From assembly GCF_902170565.1 (NCBI RefSeq), contig NZ_CABHXX010000009.1:62001-126000 (forward strand): a stretch of 64,000 nt of DNA, read 5' to 3'. A model generated the notes under the pieces. The model was given only the letters and a program-made list of their open reading frames with translations. It searched no databases and was not told the origin of the DNA. A program made the position numbers and the translations under genes. How positions within the stretch are numbered: position 1 is the stretch's first letter; each line of letters opens with the position of its first letter. Source of the stretch: Yersinia thracica. GTDB lineage: Bacteria; Pseudomonadota; Gammaproteobacteria; Enterobacterales; Enterobacteriaceae. Below are positions 48,850 to 57,079 of this stretch, one piece after another.

Positions 48850-49581
48850 TTGGAACAAACGGTAAACCTTTGGCCGCTGATAGGGATCGCGGCAATTGTA
48901 ATCGGATTTTTACTACGCATTAACGCCGTCTTGGTGGTGATAAGCGCCGGGATCATCACGGGCGTGGCAGCATTGATGCCAATAGCCACCATTTTAGAAA
49001 AACTGGGCGAGGGGTTTCTCAACACCCGCAATCTGCCCCTGATTCTGTTACTGCCGTTGGCGGTTATTGGCTTGCTGGAGCGCCATGGCCTGAAAGAGCG
49101 AGCGCAGGCGTGGATTTCGCAAATTAAAAGCGCCACTTCTGGCCGCTTATTGATTGTGTATTTGTTTGTGCGTGAAGCCACGGCAGCGCTGGGGTTAACC
49201 AGCCTTGGCGGTCATGCACAGATGGTGCGGCCGCTATTGGCTCCGATGGCGGAAGGGGCGGCGAAAACCCGTTATGGCGAGCTGCCGGAAAAAGTGCGTT
49301 ATCGTTTGCGCGCCATGTCGGCCGCGACAGATAACGTGGGGCTGTTCTTTGGTGAAGATATTTTTGTCGCCTTCGGTGCCATCATTTTTATGCATAACTT
49401 TATGCTGGAGTCCGGTGGCATCCAAACCGAGCCGCTGCATATCGCCCTGTGGGGGATCCCGACGGCGATTTGTGCTTTCTTGATTCATGCTTACCGCTTA
49501 CAACGTTTAGATAAACATCTCGCCGCTGAATTAACCGCGCTGAATCAGTCTGCCCTGGCAACCAAGGGAGACAACAAATGA
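48850..49581 (+). CDS. DUF969 membrane protein, probable permease component
   Basis: A 243-residue inner-membrane protein with about six hydrophobic segments. It matches the DUF969 family as I recognise it (LPLILLLPLAVIGLLERHGLKERA, SLGGHAQMVRPLLAPMAEGAA). It starts at TTG 48850 with AGGAG 7 bp upstream; the weak codon suggests modest expression. It overlaps the DUF979 gene by 4 bp. Lying between pxpA and pcp, it is a candidate half of a 5-oxoproline carrier. This role is inference from context, not shown by sequence. Confidence 0.85.
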   Translation: MEQTVNLWPLIGIAAIVIGFLLRINAVLVVISAGIITGVAALMPIATILEKLGEGFLNTRNLPLILLLPLAVIGLLERHGLKERAQAWISQIKSATSGRLLIVYLFVREATAALGLTSLGGHAQMVRPLLAPMAEGAAKTRYGELPEKVRYRLRAMSAATDNVGLFFGEDIFVAFGAIIFMHNFMLESGGIQTEPLHIALWGIPTAICAFLIHAYRLQRLDKHLAAELTALNQSALATKGDNK

Positions 49582-50597
49582 TTTTCCAACAACAATATTT
49601 ATATTGGCTAGCTGGCGCTGTATTACTGATGGTCGCAGTGATGTCGTTTCGGGATAAAGCCAACCCGCGTCGTGTGACCACCGGGTTGTTTTGGGGGCTG
49701 TACGGGCTGGTTTTCCTGGTGGGGGATTGGACTTACCGCCTGGCAAATACCTTGGCGGGCGAGGGGCCAGATGAGAAACGGGTTCTGAATATTACTGTCG
49801 GTGTGGTGGTCATTATCATGGCGCTCATTGCCGGTTTCGGCGGAGTAAAACTGGGCAGTTATCATCAGCGCACCGAGCAAGAGCGCGAAGTGAGCGCCAA
49901 GCGCCTCGGTAACCGGCTGTTTCTTCCGGCACTGACCATCCCTGTGGTGACGGTTATCGGCGTGCTGCTGTTTAATAATATTCCGGCTTTGGATCTGTGG
50001 CTATTTGGTAGCGGTAACCACGCCACGTTGGTGACCTTATTCTCAATGACCGTCGGCTGCGTACTCGGCTTGTTGATTGCGGTGTTCCTGACCCGCGAAA
50101 CGGCTGCTCAGCCAGTGCAAGAAGCGCGGCGTTTGCTGGATTCCATCGGCTGGGCATTTATTTTACCGCAGATTTTGGCGACGCTCGGCCTGCTGTTTAC
50201 CACAGCCGGTGTCGGGACGGCGATTGCCCATCTGACTCAGGAATATCTGGCGGTAGATCATCGCTTTATTGCCGTGGCGGTCTATGCTATTGGCATGGCG
50301 GTGTTAACCATGATCATGGGGAATGCCTTTGCGGCTTTCCCTATTGTCACTGCCGGTATTGGTATCCCCATTTTAGTGTTGCAGCACGGTGGTAACCCCG
50401 CGGTGATGGCCGCTATCGGGATGTTCTCGGGTTATTGCGGGACTCTAATGACCCCAATGGCGGCTAACTTTAACATTGTTCCTGCTGCATTATTGGAGCT
50501 GCCAGATAAAAATGCGGTGATCAAAGCCCAGATCCCAACCGGGGTCACTCTTTTGATTGTTAACGTGTTTTTACTGTATTTCTTGATGTTCCTCTAG
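49578..50597 (+). CDS. DUF979 membrane protein, probable permease component
   Basis: A 339-residue polytopic membrane protein with about nine hydrophobic segments, ending in a membrane helix ([16 protein letters not shown]). Conserved-looking stretches include [20 protein letters not shown] and [22 protein letters not shown], rich in small residues as in transporter cores. It overlaps the DUF969 gene by 4 bp and precedes pcp by 8 bp. Constant pairing of the two suggests that they form one transporter. The likely substrate from neighbours is 5-oxoproline or a pyroglutamyl peptide. Confidence 0.85.
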   Translation: MIFQQQYLYWLAGAVLLMVAVMSFRDKANPRRVTTGLFWGLYGLVFLVGDWTYRLANTLAGEGPDEKRVLNITVGVVVIIMALIAGFGGVKLGSYHQRTEQEREVSAKRLGNRLFLPALTIPVVTVIGVLLFNNIPALDLWLFGSGNHATLVTLFSMTVGCVLGLLIAVFLTRETAAQPVQEARRLLDSIGWAFILPQILATLGLLFTTAGVGTAIAHLTQEYLAVDHRFIAVAVYAIGMAVLTMIMGNAFAAFPIVTAGIGIPILVLQHGGNPAVMAAIGMFSGYCGTLMTPMAANFNIVPAALLELPDKNAVIKAQIPTGVTLLIVNVFLLYFLMFL

Positions 50598-50605
50598 GAG
50601 AGGCG

Positions 50606-51253
50606 ATGAAAAGTGTATTAATTACCGGGTTTGAGCCCTTTGACGGGGAGCGGGTTAATCCTTCTTGGGAAGTGGTCAAACAGCTCAATGATCTGATGCT
50701 CGGCGGGGTCAAAGTGGTGGCCCGCCAATTACCTTGCGCTTTTGGCGAAGCACTGATTGCGCTGAATGCCGCCATAGATGAGGTTCAGCCAGTATTGGTG
50801 TTGGCTATTGGCCAGGCGGGAGGCCGTGCCGAGATTAGCATCGAGCGGGTGGCCATTAATATTGACGATGCCCGCATTGCCGACAATCTGGGAAAGCAGC
50901 CCATAGACCAGCCAATCGTGGAAAATGGCCCGGCAGCCTACTTCACCCGTCTGCCTATTAAGGCCATGGTGCAGGGCATTCGCGAGGCGGGAATTCCGGC
51001 TTCGGTGTCCCAAACTGCCGGAACCTATGTCTGTAACCACGTGATGTACGGGTTATTACATCGGTTACATCAGGCTAATGATGAAGTTAAGGGCGGTTTC
51101 ATTCATATCCCTTATTTACCGGAACAGGCGGTTAATCACCCTGGCGCGCCCAGTATGTCAGCGCACTCAGTGGTGATTGCTTTGGAACTGGCCATTTCCA
51201 TCGCTTTACAAATTGATCATGATTCGCACATTGCCGGTGGCGCAATCCACTGA
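50606..51253 (+). CDS. pcp: Pyrrolidone-carboxylate peptidase
   Basis: Cytosolic cysteine peptidase (C15) that removes N-terminal pyroglutamate and releases 5-oxoproline. The 215 residues show [15 protein letters not shown] at the start, the catalytic glutamate in [12 protein letters not shown] (about 81), the catalytic cysteine in [12 protein letters not shown] (about 144) and histidine in [10 protein letters not shown] (about 168). GGAGAGGCG gives the ribosome-binding site. It supplies the substrate of PxpABC encoded just upstream. Confidence 0.97.
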   Translation: MKSVLITGFEPFDGERVNPSWEVVKQLNDLMLGGVKVVARQLPCAFGEALIALNAAIDEVQPVLVLAIGQAGGRAEISIERVAINIDDARIADNLGKQPIDQPIVENGPAAYFTRLPIKAMVQGIREAGIPASVSQTAGTYVCNHVMYGLLHRLHQANDEVKGGFIHIPYLPEQAVNHPGAPSMSAHSVVIALELAISIALQIDHDSHIAGGAIH

Positions 51254-51256
51254 TCC

Positions 51257-51380
51257 TACCCTTCGTCCTTGAAGCTACAGGGGTGTTAGCTACGCTCACG
51301 CACCCGAATCACTTACTAATGTAAGCTCATCGGGACTTGTATGCTTGCTGCCTACCTGTAACTCCAATGAATTTGGGTAT
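51257..51380. repeat. ERIC element
   Basis: A 124-bp imperfect palindrome starting TACCCTTCGTCCTTGAAGC and ending GGGTAT. The central inverted repeat (CGCTCACGCACCCGAATCAC, then TTACTAATGTAAGCTC) matches both classical ERIC primer sequences with few changes. It lies between pcp and the gltA terminator region. Confidence 0.88.
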
Positions 51381-51406
51381 AAAAACGCCACCTAAGATGG
51401 TGGCGT
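51380..51406 (-). terminator. Distal gltA terminator
   Basis: Minus strand: CGCCACC/GGTGGCG stem followed by TTTTTAT. It is the better of the two gltA-side terminators, but lies about 185 bp past the stop, beyond repeat copy B. Confidence 0.75.
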
Positions 51407-51560
51407 CAGACTGCTGACAAAGTCAAATGAAGGGGAATCGTGCCGTTGGGGTCGTAGTCGCGTAAGCGACCGGAGCGCCCCGAGGTGCGGTCAACCCTTC
51501 ACTCACTGAGCTATAAATCGCTTTATCATTAATTTCAAACGCCACCTCAGCGGGTGGCGT
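51384..51560. mobile_element. Structured intergenic repeat, copy B, flanked by duplicated hairpins
   Basis: The core 51417-51510 is nearly identical to copy A. The flanks at 51384-51406 and 51538-51560 agree at 20 of 23 positions, and each forms the hairpin AACGCCACC...GGTGGCGT. The 10 bp between left flank and core equals that in copies A and C. On the minus strand both hairpins act downstream of gltA. Confidence 0.7.
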
Positions 51561-51561
51561 T
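51533..51561 (-). terminator. Proximal gltA terminator hairpin
   Basis: Minus strand: AACGCCACC/GGTGGCGTT stem 30 bp past the gltA stop, followed only by TTGAAATT. It closely resembles the distal hairpin at 51380-51406. Confidence 0.65.
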
Positions 51562-51590
51562 GTTACATCAAATAGCAAAAAGTCGGCCTA

Positions 51591-52871
51591 TTACTTCAGT
51601 TGGCTCTTAAAATCACGTTCTGCATAACCGGTATAAAGTTGGCGCGGACGGGCAATTTTAATGCCTTCGTCGTGCATTTCATTCCAGTGAGCAATCCAGC
51701 CAATGGTACGGGCGATAGCAAAGATTACCGTGAACATAGAAGATGGAATTCCCAACGCTTTCAGGATGATACCTGAATAGAAATCGACGTTTGGATACAG
51801 TTTTCTCTCGATGAAGTACGGGTCGTTCAGCGCAATATGCTCTAACTCCATCGCCACTTTCAGCAGGTCGTCTTCCAGTTTTAGCTCTTTCAGTACTTCA
51901 TGACAGGTCTCACGCATAACGGTTGCGCGCGGATCGTGGTTTTTATACACACGGTGACCGAAGCCCATCAGACGGAATGAGTCATTTTTATCTTTTGCAC
52001 GACGGATAAACTCTGGAATGTGTTCAACAGTTTTAATCTCTTCCAGCATCTTCAGACAGGCTTCATTAGCACCGCCGTGAGCTGGCCCCCACAGGGAAGC
52101 GATCCCCGCAGCGATACAAGCAAACGGGTTGGCACCAGAAGACCCGGCGGTGCGCACCGTAGATGTGGATGCGTTTTGTTCGTGATCAGCATGCAGGATA
52201 AAAATGCGATCCATAGCGCGTTCCAATACCGGGTTAACTTCGTATTTTTCACAAGGTGTAGAGAACATCATGTTCAGGAAGTTACCGGCATAAGACAGGT
52301 CGTTACGCGGATAAACAAACGGCTGGCCGATGGAATATTTATAACACATCGCGGCAACCGTCGGCATTTTGGACAACAGACGGAAAGCGGTGATTTCACG
52401 ATGGCGCTCATTATTGACATCCAGCGCATCGTGGTAGAAAGCTGCCAGTGCGCCCGTCACCCCACAGAGCACTGCCATTGGGTGTGAATCGCGGCGGAAT
52501 CCGCGGAACAGACTGGTTATCTGTTCGTGGATCATGGTATGGCGGGTGACTGTTGCTTTGAAGGTTTCATACTCTTCTGCGGTCGGAGTTTCGCCATACA
52601 ATAAGATGTAGCAAACTTCCAGATAAGTAGAGTTCTTGGCCAATTGGGCAATTGGGAAGCCGCGGTGCAGCAGAATACCTTCGTCACCATCAATATAAGT
52701 GATTTTTGATTCGCAGGATGCGGTAGAGGTAAAACCGGGGTCAAAGGTAAAATAACCTTTAGAACCTAGGGCACGAACATCAATAACGTCAGTGCCGATG
52801 GTTGGGGATAGCACGCCCAGTTCGATCGCAGCTTCGCCTTCCAAATTCAGCGTCGCTTTTTTGTTAGCCAT
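51591..52871 (-). CDS. gltA: Citrate synthase (type II)
   Basis: Condenses acetyl-CoA and oxaloacetate; entry to the TCA cycle. The 426-residue protein is the hexameric NADH-sensitive Gram-negative type. Active-site regions are visible in [30 protein letters not shown] (about 264) and [15 protein letters not shown] (about 305, catalytic histidine), with the catalytic aspartate in NVDFYSGI (about 362). Divergent from sdhC across 646 bp. Terminators lie on both sides of repeat copy B. Confidence 0.99.
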   Translation of the reverse strand: MANKKATLNLEGEAAIELGVLSPTIGTDVIDVRALGSKGYFTFDPGFTSTASCESKITYIDGDEGILLHRGFPIAQLAKNSTYLEVCYILLYGETPTAEEYETFKATVTRHTMIHEQITSLFRGFRRDSHPMAVLCGVTGALAAFYHDALDVNNERHREITAFRLLSKMPTVAAMCYKYSIGQPFVYPRNDLSYAGNFLNMMFSTPCEKYEVNPVLERAMDRIFILHADHEQNASTSTVRTAGSSGANPFACIAAGIASLWGPAHGGANEACLKMLEEIKTVEHIPEFIRRAKDKNDSFRLMGFGHRVYKNHDPRATVMRETCHEVLKELKLEDDLLKVAMELEHIALNDPYFIERKLYPNVDFYSGIILKALGIPSSMFTVIFAIARTIGWIAHWNEMHDEGIKIARPRQLYTGYAERDFKSQLK

Positions 52872-53203
52872 TTACAGTCTCCTTAGCGCTTATTTTAAAA
52901 CCCCTAACAAGCTAAATGTCTTGGATACCCGCAGGGCATCCCCTCATCAGCACGTCTCTGTGTTCACCTTGAAAAGTGAATTAGGGTACAGAGTGTCTTA
53001 CCAATGCGGCGGACGATTCAATCGTGCGGATCGTCAACTGACGTTACTTGTTTGTTAAGGATTTGTTGGATTCTTATAATTCGTTTTTTATTTTCCTACG
53101 AAACATATGGGGATAATTACTGAGTACACTGTTGCATAACTTAAGCTTATGGGGAAGTGTATCCGCACACCTTTAGTGAATGATAGGGTTTGTTTTCACC
53201 ATA

Positions 53204-53233
53204 GTTGTAATTTAAATGTTTATTCTTTGTCAA
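53204..53233 (-). promoter_or_regulatory. Candidate gltA promoter
   Basis: Minus strand: TTGACA (53228-53233), 18 bp, TACAAC (53204-53209). It would give a leader of about 325 nt before the gltA ATG. No other promoter in 52872-53203 convinces me. Confidence 0.45.
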
Positions 53234-53267
53234 ATCAGATAATTAATTTTATGCCAATTATGTAAAT

Positions 53268-53283
53268 CGTGATCGTAATCACT
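53268..53283. promoter_or_regulatory. Candidate CRP site between gltA and sdhC
   Basis: CGTGA-TCGTAA-TCACT matches 8 of 10 consensus positions. Its centre is about 80 bp upstream of both predicted start sites, so it could serve both directions. Confidence 0.5.
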
Positions 53284-53320
53284 GTTCAGGGGAAATGTTC
53301 CCAATCAGATTGTGTGGGAA

Positions 53321-53349
53321 TTGTAATAAGAATGTGAACCCCCTATACT
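53321..53349 (+). promoter_or_regulatory. sdhC promoter
   Basis: TTGTAA (53321-53326), 17 bp, TATACT (53344-53349), followed by GCCGCCAGGTCTCCGG. This block is close to the mapped E. coli sdh promoter as I remember it. The leader to sdhC is about 160 nt. Confidence 0.8.
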
Positions 53350-53517
53350 GCCGCCAGGTCTCCGGATTACCCTGAAGTAGGAGCACCCAGCGTTATACAG
53401 AACACGTCATCTAAGCATTCAGGATGTTATGTTTAAATGTGCGATGTGAAGGGTTTCGGCTCTTAACGCTGTCTGATCCACGCCCAGGCCCGGAGGAAGG
53501 AAAATAATAAGAGCTGT

Positions 53518-53907
53518 GTGGGCAAAACCGTGAAAAAACAAAGACCTGTCAATTTGGATCTGCAAACGATTCGATTTCCTGTTACTGCGATAGCGTCCAT
53601 TTTACACCGAGTCTCTGGCGTAATTACTTTCGTTGCCGTGGGTATCCTCCTCTGGCTGTTAGGTTTGTCTGTCTCCTCGCAAGAAGGGTTCATGCAAGCT
53701 GCGGCTGTCATGAATAGCTTTTTTGTTAAATTCATCTTCTGGGGAATACTGACTGCGCTGGCCTATCACATTTGCGGTGGCATCCGTCACTTGTTAATGG
53801 ATTTCGGCTATATCGAAGAGAGCTTGGCTGCGGGGACCCGCTCCGCCCAAGTAGCAATGGTGTTAACCTTGGTGCTGTCAGTTTTAGCTGGAGTCCTGGT
53901 ATGGTAA
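53518..53907 (+). CDS. sdhC: Succinate dehydrogenase cytochrome b556 subunit
   Basis: Membrane anchor of complex II, 129 residues with three helices. The haem b and quinone region is in [12 protein letters not shown] (about 27-38; Ser27, Arg31) and the haem-ligand histidine in [15 protein letters not shown] (about 84-98). The start GTG 53518 gives the same length as E. coli; a second GTG four codons later is also possible. It overlaps sdhD by 7 bp. Confidence 0.97.
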   Translation: MGKTVKKQRPVNLDLQTIRFPVTAIASILHRVSGVITFVAVGILLWLLGLSVSSQEGFMQAAAVMNSFFVKFIFWGILTALAYHICGGIRHLLMDFGYIEESLAAGTRSAQVAMVLTLVLSVLAGVLVW

Positions 53908-54248
53908 GCAATGCTTCTGCGTTAGGGCGTAATGGCGTACACGACTGGCTGTTACTACGTGCTTCTGCGATCGTCATCACTCTGTATGTTCTCTATATTC
54001 TGGGCTTTGTCGTCATTGTTCCAGATATCACCTACGAAATCTGGCGTGGCTTCTTTGCTTCGCACATCACAAAAGTGTTTACCCTGCTGACATTGCTGTC
54101 AATTCTGGCTCACGCCTGGATTGGTCTGTGGCAGGTATTAACGGACTATATCAAGCCGATAGCAATACGACTGGTGCTGCAACTAGCCGTCGTGATTACG
54201 CTGCTGGTTTATCTATTATATGGAACTATTGTGGTGTGGGGTGCTTAA
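53901..54248 (+). CDS. sdhD: Succinate dehydrogenase hydrophobic anchor subunit
   Basis: Second membrane anchor, 115 residues, three helices. I start at [22 protein letters not shown] (split; ATG 53901), which matches E. coli in length; the longer reading from 53772 lies inside sdhC and is rejected. The haem-ligand histidine lies in [20 protein letters not shown] (about 71). The stop abuts the sdhA ATG. Confidence 0.97.
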   Translation: MVSNASALGRNGVHDWLLLRASAIVITLYVLYILGFVVIVPDITYEIWRGFFASHITKVFTLLTLLSILAHAWIGLWQVLTDYIKPIAIRLVLQLAVVITLLVYLLYGTIVVWGA

Positions 54249-56015
54249 ATGAAACTGCCGGTCAGAGAGTTTGATGCTGTTGTTGTTGGTGCGGGCGGCG
54301 CAGGTATGCGCGCGGCACTGCAAATTTCACAAATGGGGCTGTCGTGCGCCCTGATATCCAAAGTTTTCCCAACTCGTTCCCATACCGTATCTGCGCAGGG
54401 GGGGATTACTGTTGCACTGGGTAATACCCATGAAGATAACTGGGAATGGCATATGTATGACACGGTAAAGGGCTCCGATTATATCGGGGACCAGGATGCC
54501 ATTGAATATATGTGTAAAACCGGCCCTGAAGCTGTCCTTGAGCTGGAACACATGGGGCTACCTTTCTCCCGTTTAGAAGATGGCAGTATTTATCAGCGGC
54601 CATTTGGTGGGCAGTCGCTCAACTTTGGCGGTGAGCAAGCGGCGCGGACTGCGGCGGCAGCTGACCGTACCGGGCATGCGCTGTTACACACCCTTTATCA
54701 GCAAAACCTGAAAAATCACACCACGATTTTCTCCGAATGGTATGCACTGGATTTAGTGAAGAATCAGGACGGCGCTTTTGTGGGCTGTACCGCTATCTGC
54801 ATTGAAACCGGGGAAGTGGTTTATTTCAAAGCGCGGGCGACTGTGCTGGCGACCGGCGGTGCCGGACGTATTTACCAATCAACCACTAATGCGCACATTA
54901 ATACCGGTGACGGTGTGGGCATGGCCCTGCGTGCCGGTGTTCCGGTGCAGGACATGGAAATGTGGCAGTTCCACCCGACGGGTATCGCCGGGGCGGGTGT
55001 GTTGGTGACCGAGGGTTGCCGTGGTGAAGGCGGTTATCTGCTGAATAAGCACGGTGAGCGCTTTATGGAGCGTTATGCGCCGAACGCCAAAGATTTGGCG
55101 GGTCGTGATGTTGTCGCGCGCTCCATTATGATTGAAATCCGTGAAGGTCGTGGTTGTGAGGGGCCGTGGGGTCCGCATGCCAAATTGAAGTTGGATCACT
55201 TGGGTAAAGATGTGCTGGAATCCCGCCTGCCGGGCATTCTTGAGCTATCACGCACCTTTGCACACGTTGACCCCATTAAAGAACCTATCCCGGTTATCCC
55301 AACTTGTCATTATATGATGGGCGGGATTCCGACCAAAGTGACCGGTCAGGCCATCACAGTTAATGAAAAGGGTGAAGATGTTGTTATCCCTGGTTTGTTT
55401 GCTGTGGGTGAAATTGCCTGTGTTTCCGTCCACGGTGCAAACCGTTTGGGCGGTAACTCATTGCTGGACTTGGTGGTCTTTGGCCGCGCAGCCGGTATGC
55501 ATCTGCAAGAGTCTTTGATGGAGCAGGGCACTAGCCGCGATGCCAGTGAGTCTGATATCGAAGCATCACTGGAGCGCATGAACCGTTGGAATAACACCCG
55601 CTCAGGTGAAGACCCGGTTGAGATCCGCAAAGCATTACAGGCCTGTATGCAGAATAACTTCTCGGTGTTCCGTGAAGGTGATGCTATGGCCAATGGTTTG
55701 GAAGAACTCAAAACTATCCGCGAACGTCTGCAAAATGCCCGTCTGGATGACACCTCCAGTGAATTCAATACCCAGCGTATTGAATGTCTGGAATTGGACA
55801 ACCTGATGGAAACCGCGTTTTCCACTGCCGTGTCTGCAAATTTCCGCACCGAAAGCCGTGGCGCACATAGCCGCTTTGACTTCCCGGAACGTGATGATGC
55901 GAACTGGCTGTGTCACTCGCTCTATTTGCCAGACACCGAAAGCATGACCCGCCGTGAGGTAAACATGCAGCCTAAGCTACGTGCGGCCTTCCCGCCGAAA
56001 GTGCGTTCTTACTAA
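54249..56015 (+). CDS. sdhA: Succinate dehydrogenase flavoprotein subunit
   Basis: Catalytic FAD subunit of complex II, 588 residues as in E. coli. FAD-binding [12 protein letters not shown] near residue 14, covalent FAD histidine in [13 protein letters not shown] (about 45), substrate-site motifs in [21 protein letters not shown] (split; about 242) and the active-site arginine in [13 protein letters not shown] (about 286). Located at the inner face of the membrane with SdhB. Confidence 0.99.
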   Translation: MKLPVREFDAVVVGAGGAGMRAALQISQMGLSCALISKVFPTRSHTVSAQGGITVALGNTHEDNWEWHMYDTVKGSDYIGDQDAIEYMCKTGPEAVLELEHMGLPFSRLEDGSIYQRPFGGQSLNFGGEQAARTAAAADRTGHALLHTLYQQNLKNHTTIFSEWYALDLVKNQDGAFVGCTAICIETGEVVYFKARATVLATGGAGRIYQSTTNAHINTGDGVGMALRAGVPVQDMEMWQFHPTGIAGAGVLVTEGCRGEGGYLLNKHGERFMERYAPNAKDLAGRDVVARSIMIEIREGRGCEGPWGPHAKLKLDHLGKDVLESRLPGILELSRTFAHVDPIKEPIPVIPTCHYMMGGIPTKVTGQAITVNEKGEDVVIPGLFAVGEIACVSVHGANRLGGNSLLDLVVFGRAAGMHLQESLMEQGTSRDASESDIEASLERMNRWNNTRSGEDPVEIRKALQACMQNNFSVFREGDAMANGLEELKTIRERLQNARLDDTSSEFNTQRIECLELDNLMETAFSTAVSANFRTESRGAHSRFDFPERDDANWLCHSLYLPDTESMTRREVNMQPKLRAAFPPKVRSY

Positions 56016-56069
56016 TGCATGTGTTGTGTTGATAGGGTTAAATCCTAACCCGTTGCGGAGGAAAAGGTC

Positions 56070-56786
56070 ATGAAGCTTGAGTTTTCAATTTATCGCTATA
56101 ACCCGGACGTCGATAACGCGCCGCATATGCAGGATTATACCCTCGAAGCGGAAGAAGGCCGGGATATGATGTTGCTGGATGCCCTTATCCAGTTAAAAGA
56201 AAAAGATCCGACGCTGTCGTTTCGTCGCTCATGCCGTGAAGGTGTTTGTGGCTCAGACGGTTTGAATATGAATGGCAAAAATGGGCTGGCATGCATTACA
56301 CCGGTTTCGGCTTTGCAAAAAGGCAATAAAAAGATTGTGATTCGCCCATTGCCGGGGTTGCCGGTGGTGCGGGATTTAGTAGTCGATATGGGGCAGTTTT
56401 ATACTCAATATGAGAAAATTAAACCTTACCTGTTGAATGATGGCAAAAATCCGCCAGCACGTGAGCATTTACAATCGCCGGAACAGCGCGAAAAACTGGA
56501 TGGTTTGTATGAATGTATCCTGTGCGCCTGTTGCTCCACATCTTGTCCGTCATTCTGGTGGAATCCGGATAAATTTGTTGGCCCCGCAGGGTTACTGGCT
56601 GCCTATCGCTTCCTGATAGATAGCCGTGATACTGAAACAACAGCACGTTTGGATGATCTGGACGACGCTTTTAGTGTTTTCCGCTGCCATAGCATCATGA
56701 ATTGTGTCAGTGTTTGTCCTAAAGGCCTTAACCCGACCAAAGCAATTGGCCACATTAAGTCTATGTTGTTACAGCGTAGCGCATGA
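56070..56786 (+). CDS. sdhB: Succinate dehydrogenase iron-sulfur subunit
   Basis: Electron-transfer subunit with three Fe-S clusters, 238 residues. The [2Fe-2S] ligands lie in SCREGVCGSDGLNMNGKNGLAC (split; about 55-75), [4Fe-4S] in CILCACCSTSCPSFWW (about 149-164), and [3Fe-4S] in CHSIMNCVSVCPKGLNP (about 206-222). The stop codon falls inside the first unit of a degenerate tandem array that runs into the sucA leader. Confidence 0.98.
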   Translation: MKLEFSIYRYNPDVDNAPHMQDYTLEAEEGRDMMLLDALIQLKEKDPTLSFRRSCREGVCGSDGLNMNGKNGLACITPVSALQKGNKKIVIRPLPGLPVVRDLVVDMGQFYTQYEKIKPYLLNDGKNPPAREHLQSPEQREKLDGLYECILCACCSTSCPSFWWNPDKFVGPAGLLAAYRFLIDSRDTETTARLDDLDDAFSVFRCHSIMNCVSVCPKGLNPTKAIGHIKSMLLQRSA

Positions 56787-56853
56787 TAATTACAGCGTAG
56801 TGCATCATAAGCGCTACAGTGCATATGATAGTTGCAACGCAGTACATGATGTG
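56771..56853 (+). repeat. Degenerate tandem array at the sdhB-sucA junction
   Basis: About four diverged units of 18-24 bp with the pattern ACAGCGTAGYGCATSATAA (56771, 56792, 56816, 56836). The array starts in the last codons of sdhB. Confidence 0.6.
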
Positions 56854-56861
56854 AGTTTATT

Positions 56862-56886
56862 AACCTGGGGAATATTTCCCCAGGTT
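56862..56886 (+). promoter_or_regulatory. Perfect hairpin in the sdhB-sucA gap
   Basis: AACCTGGGGAA and TTCCCCAGGTT form an 11-bp stem with loop TAT. No T run follows. It could adjust read-through or mRNA stability between sdh and suc. The remaining 56887-57079 holds the sucA leader, where I place nothing with confidence. Confidence 0.6.
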
Positions 56887-57079
56887 GCTTAAAGGTAGGG
56901 AATCTCTAAAAGCCGACAAGTTGTCCGTTTTTAGAGGTTCCTTGAACGGGACCGTTAAGGTCCATAACAGAACGTGTATTAAGCACGTCGAGTGAACCGT
57001 TTTTACGGCAAACCGTTGATACTACGGTGTATATGTTAACCACGGCGAAAACTGAAGCTTCAAAGCTTAAGGGATCATG

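Noticed and set aside
53772-53900. A longer sdhD beginning inside sdhC
   Set aside because: The conserved SdhD N-terminus starts at 53901; the extra residues are sdhC read out of frame.
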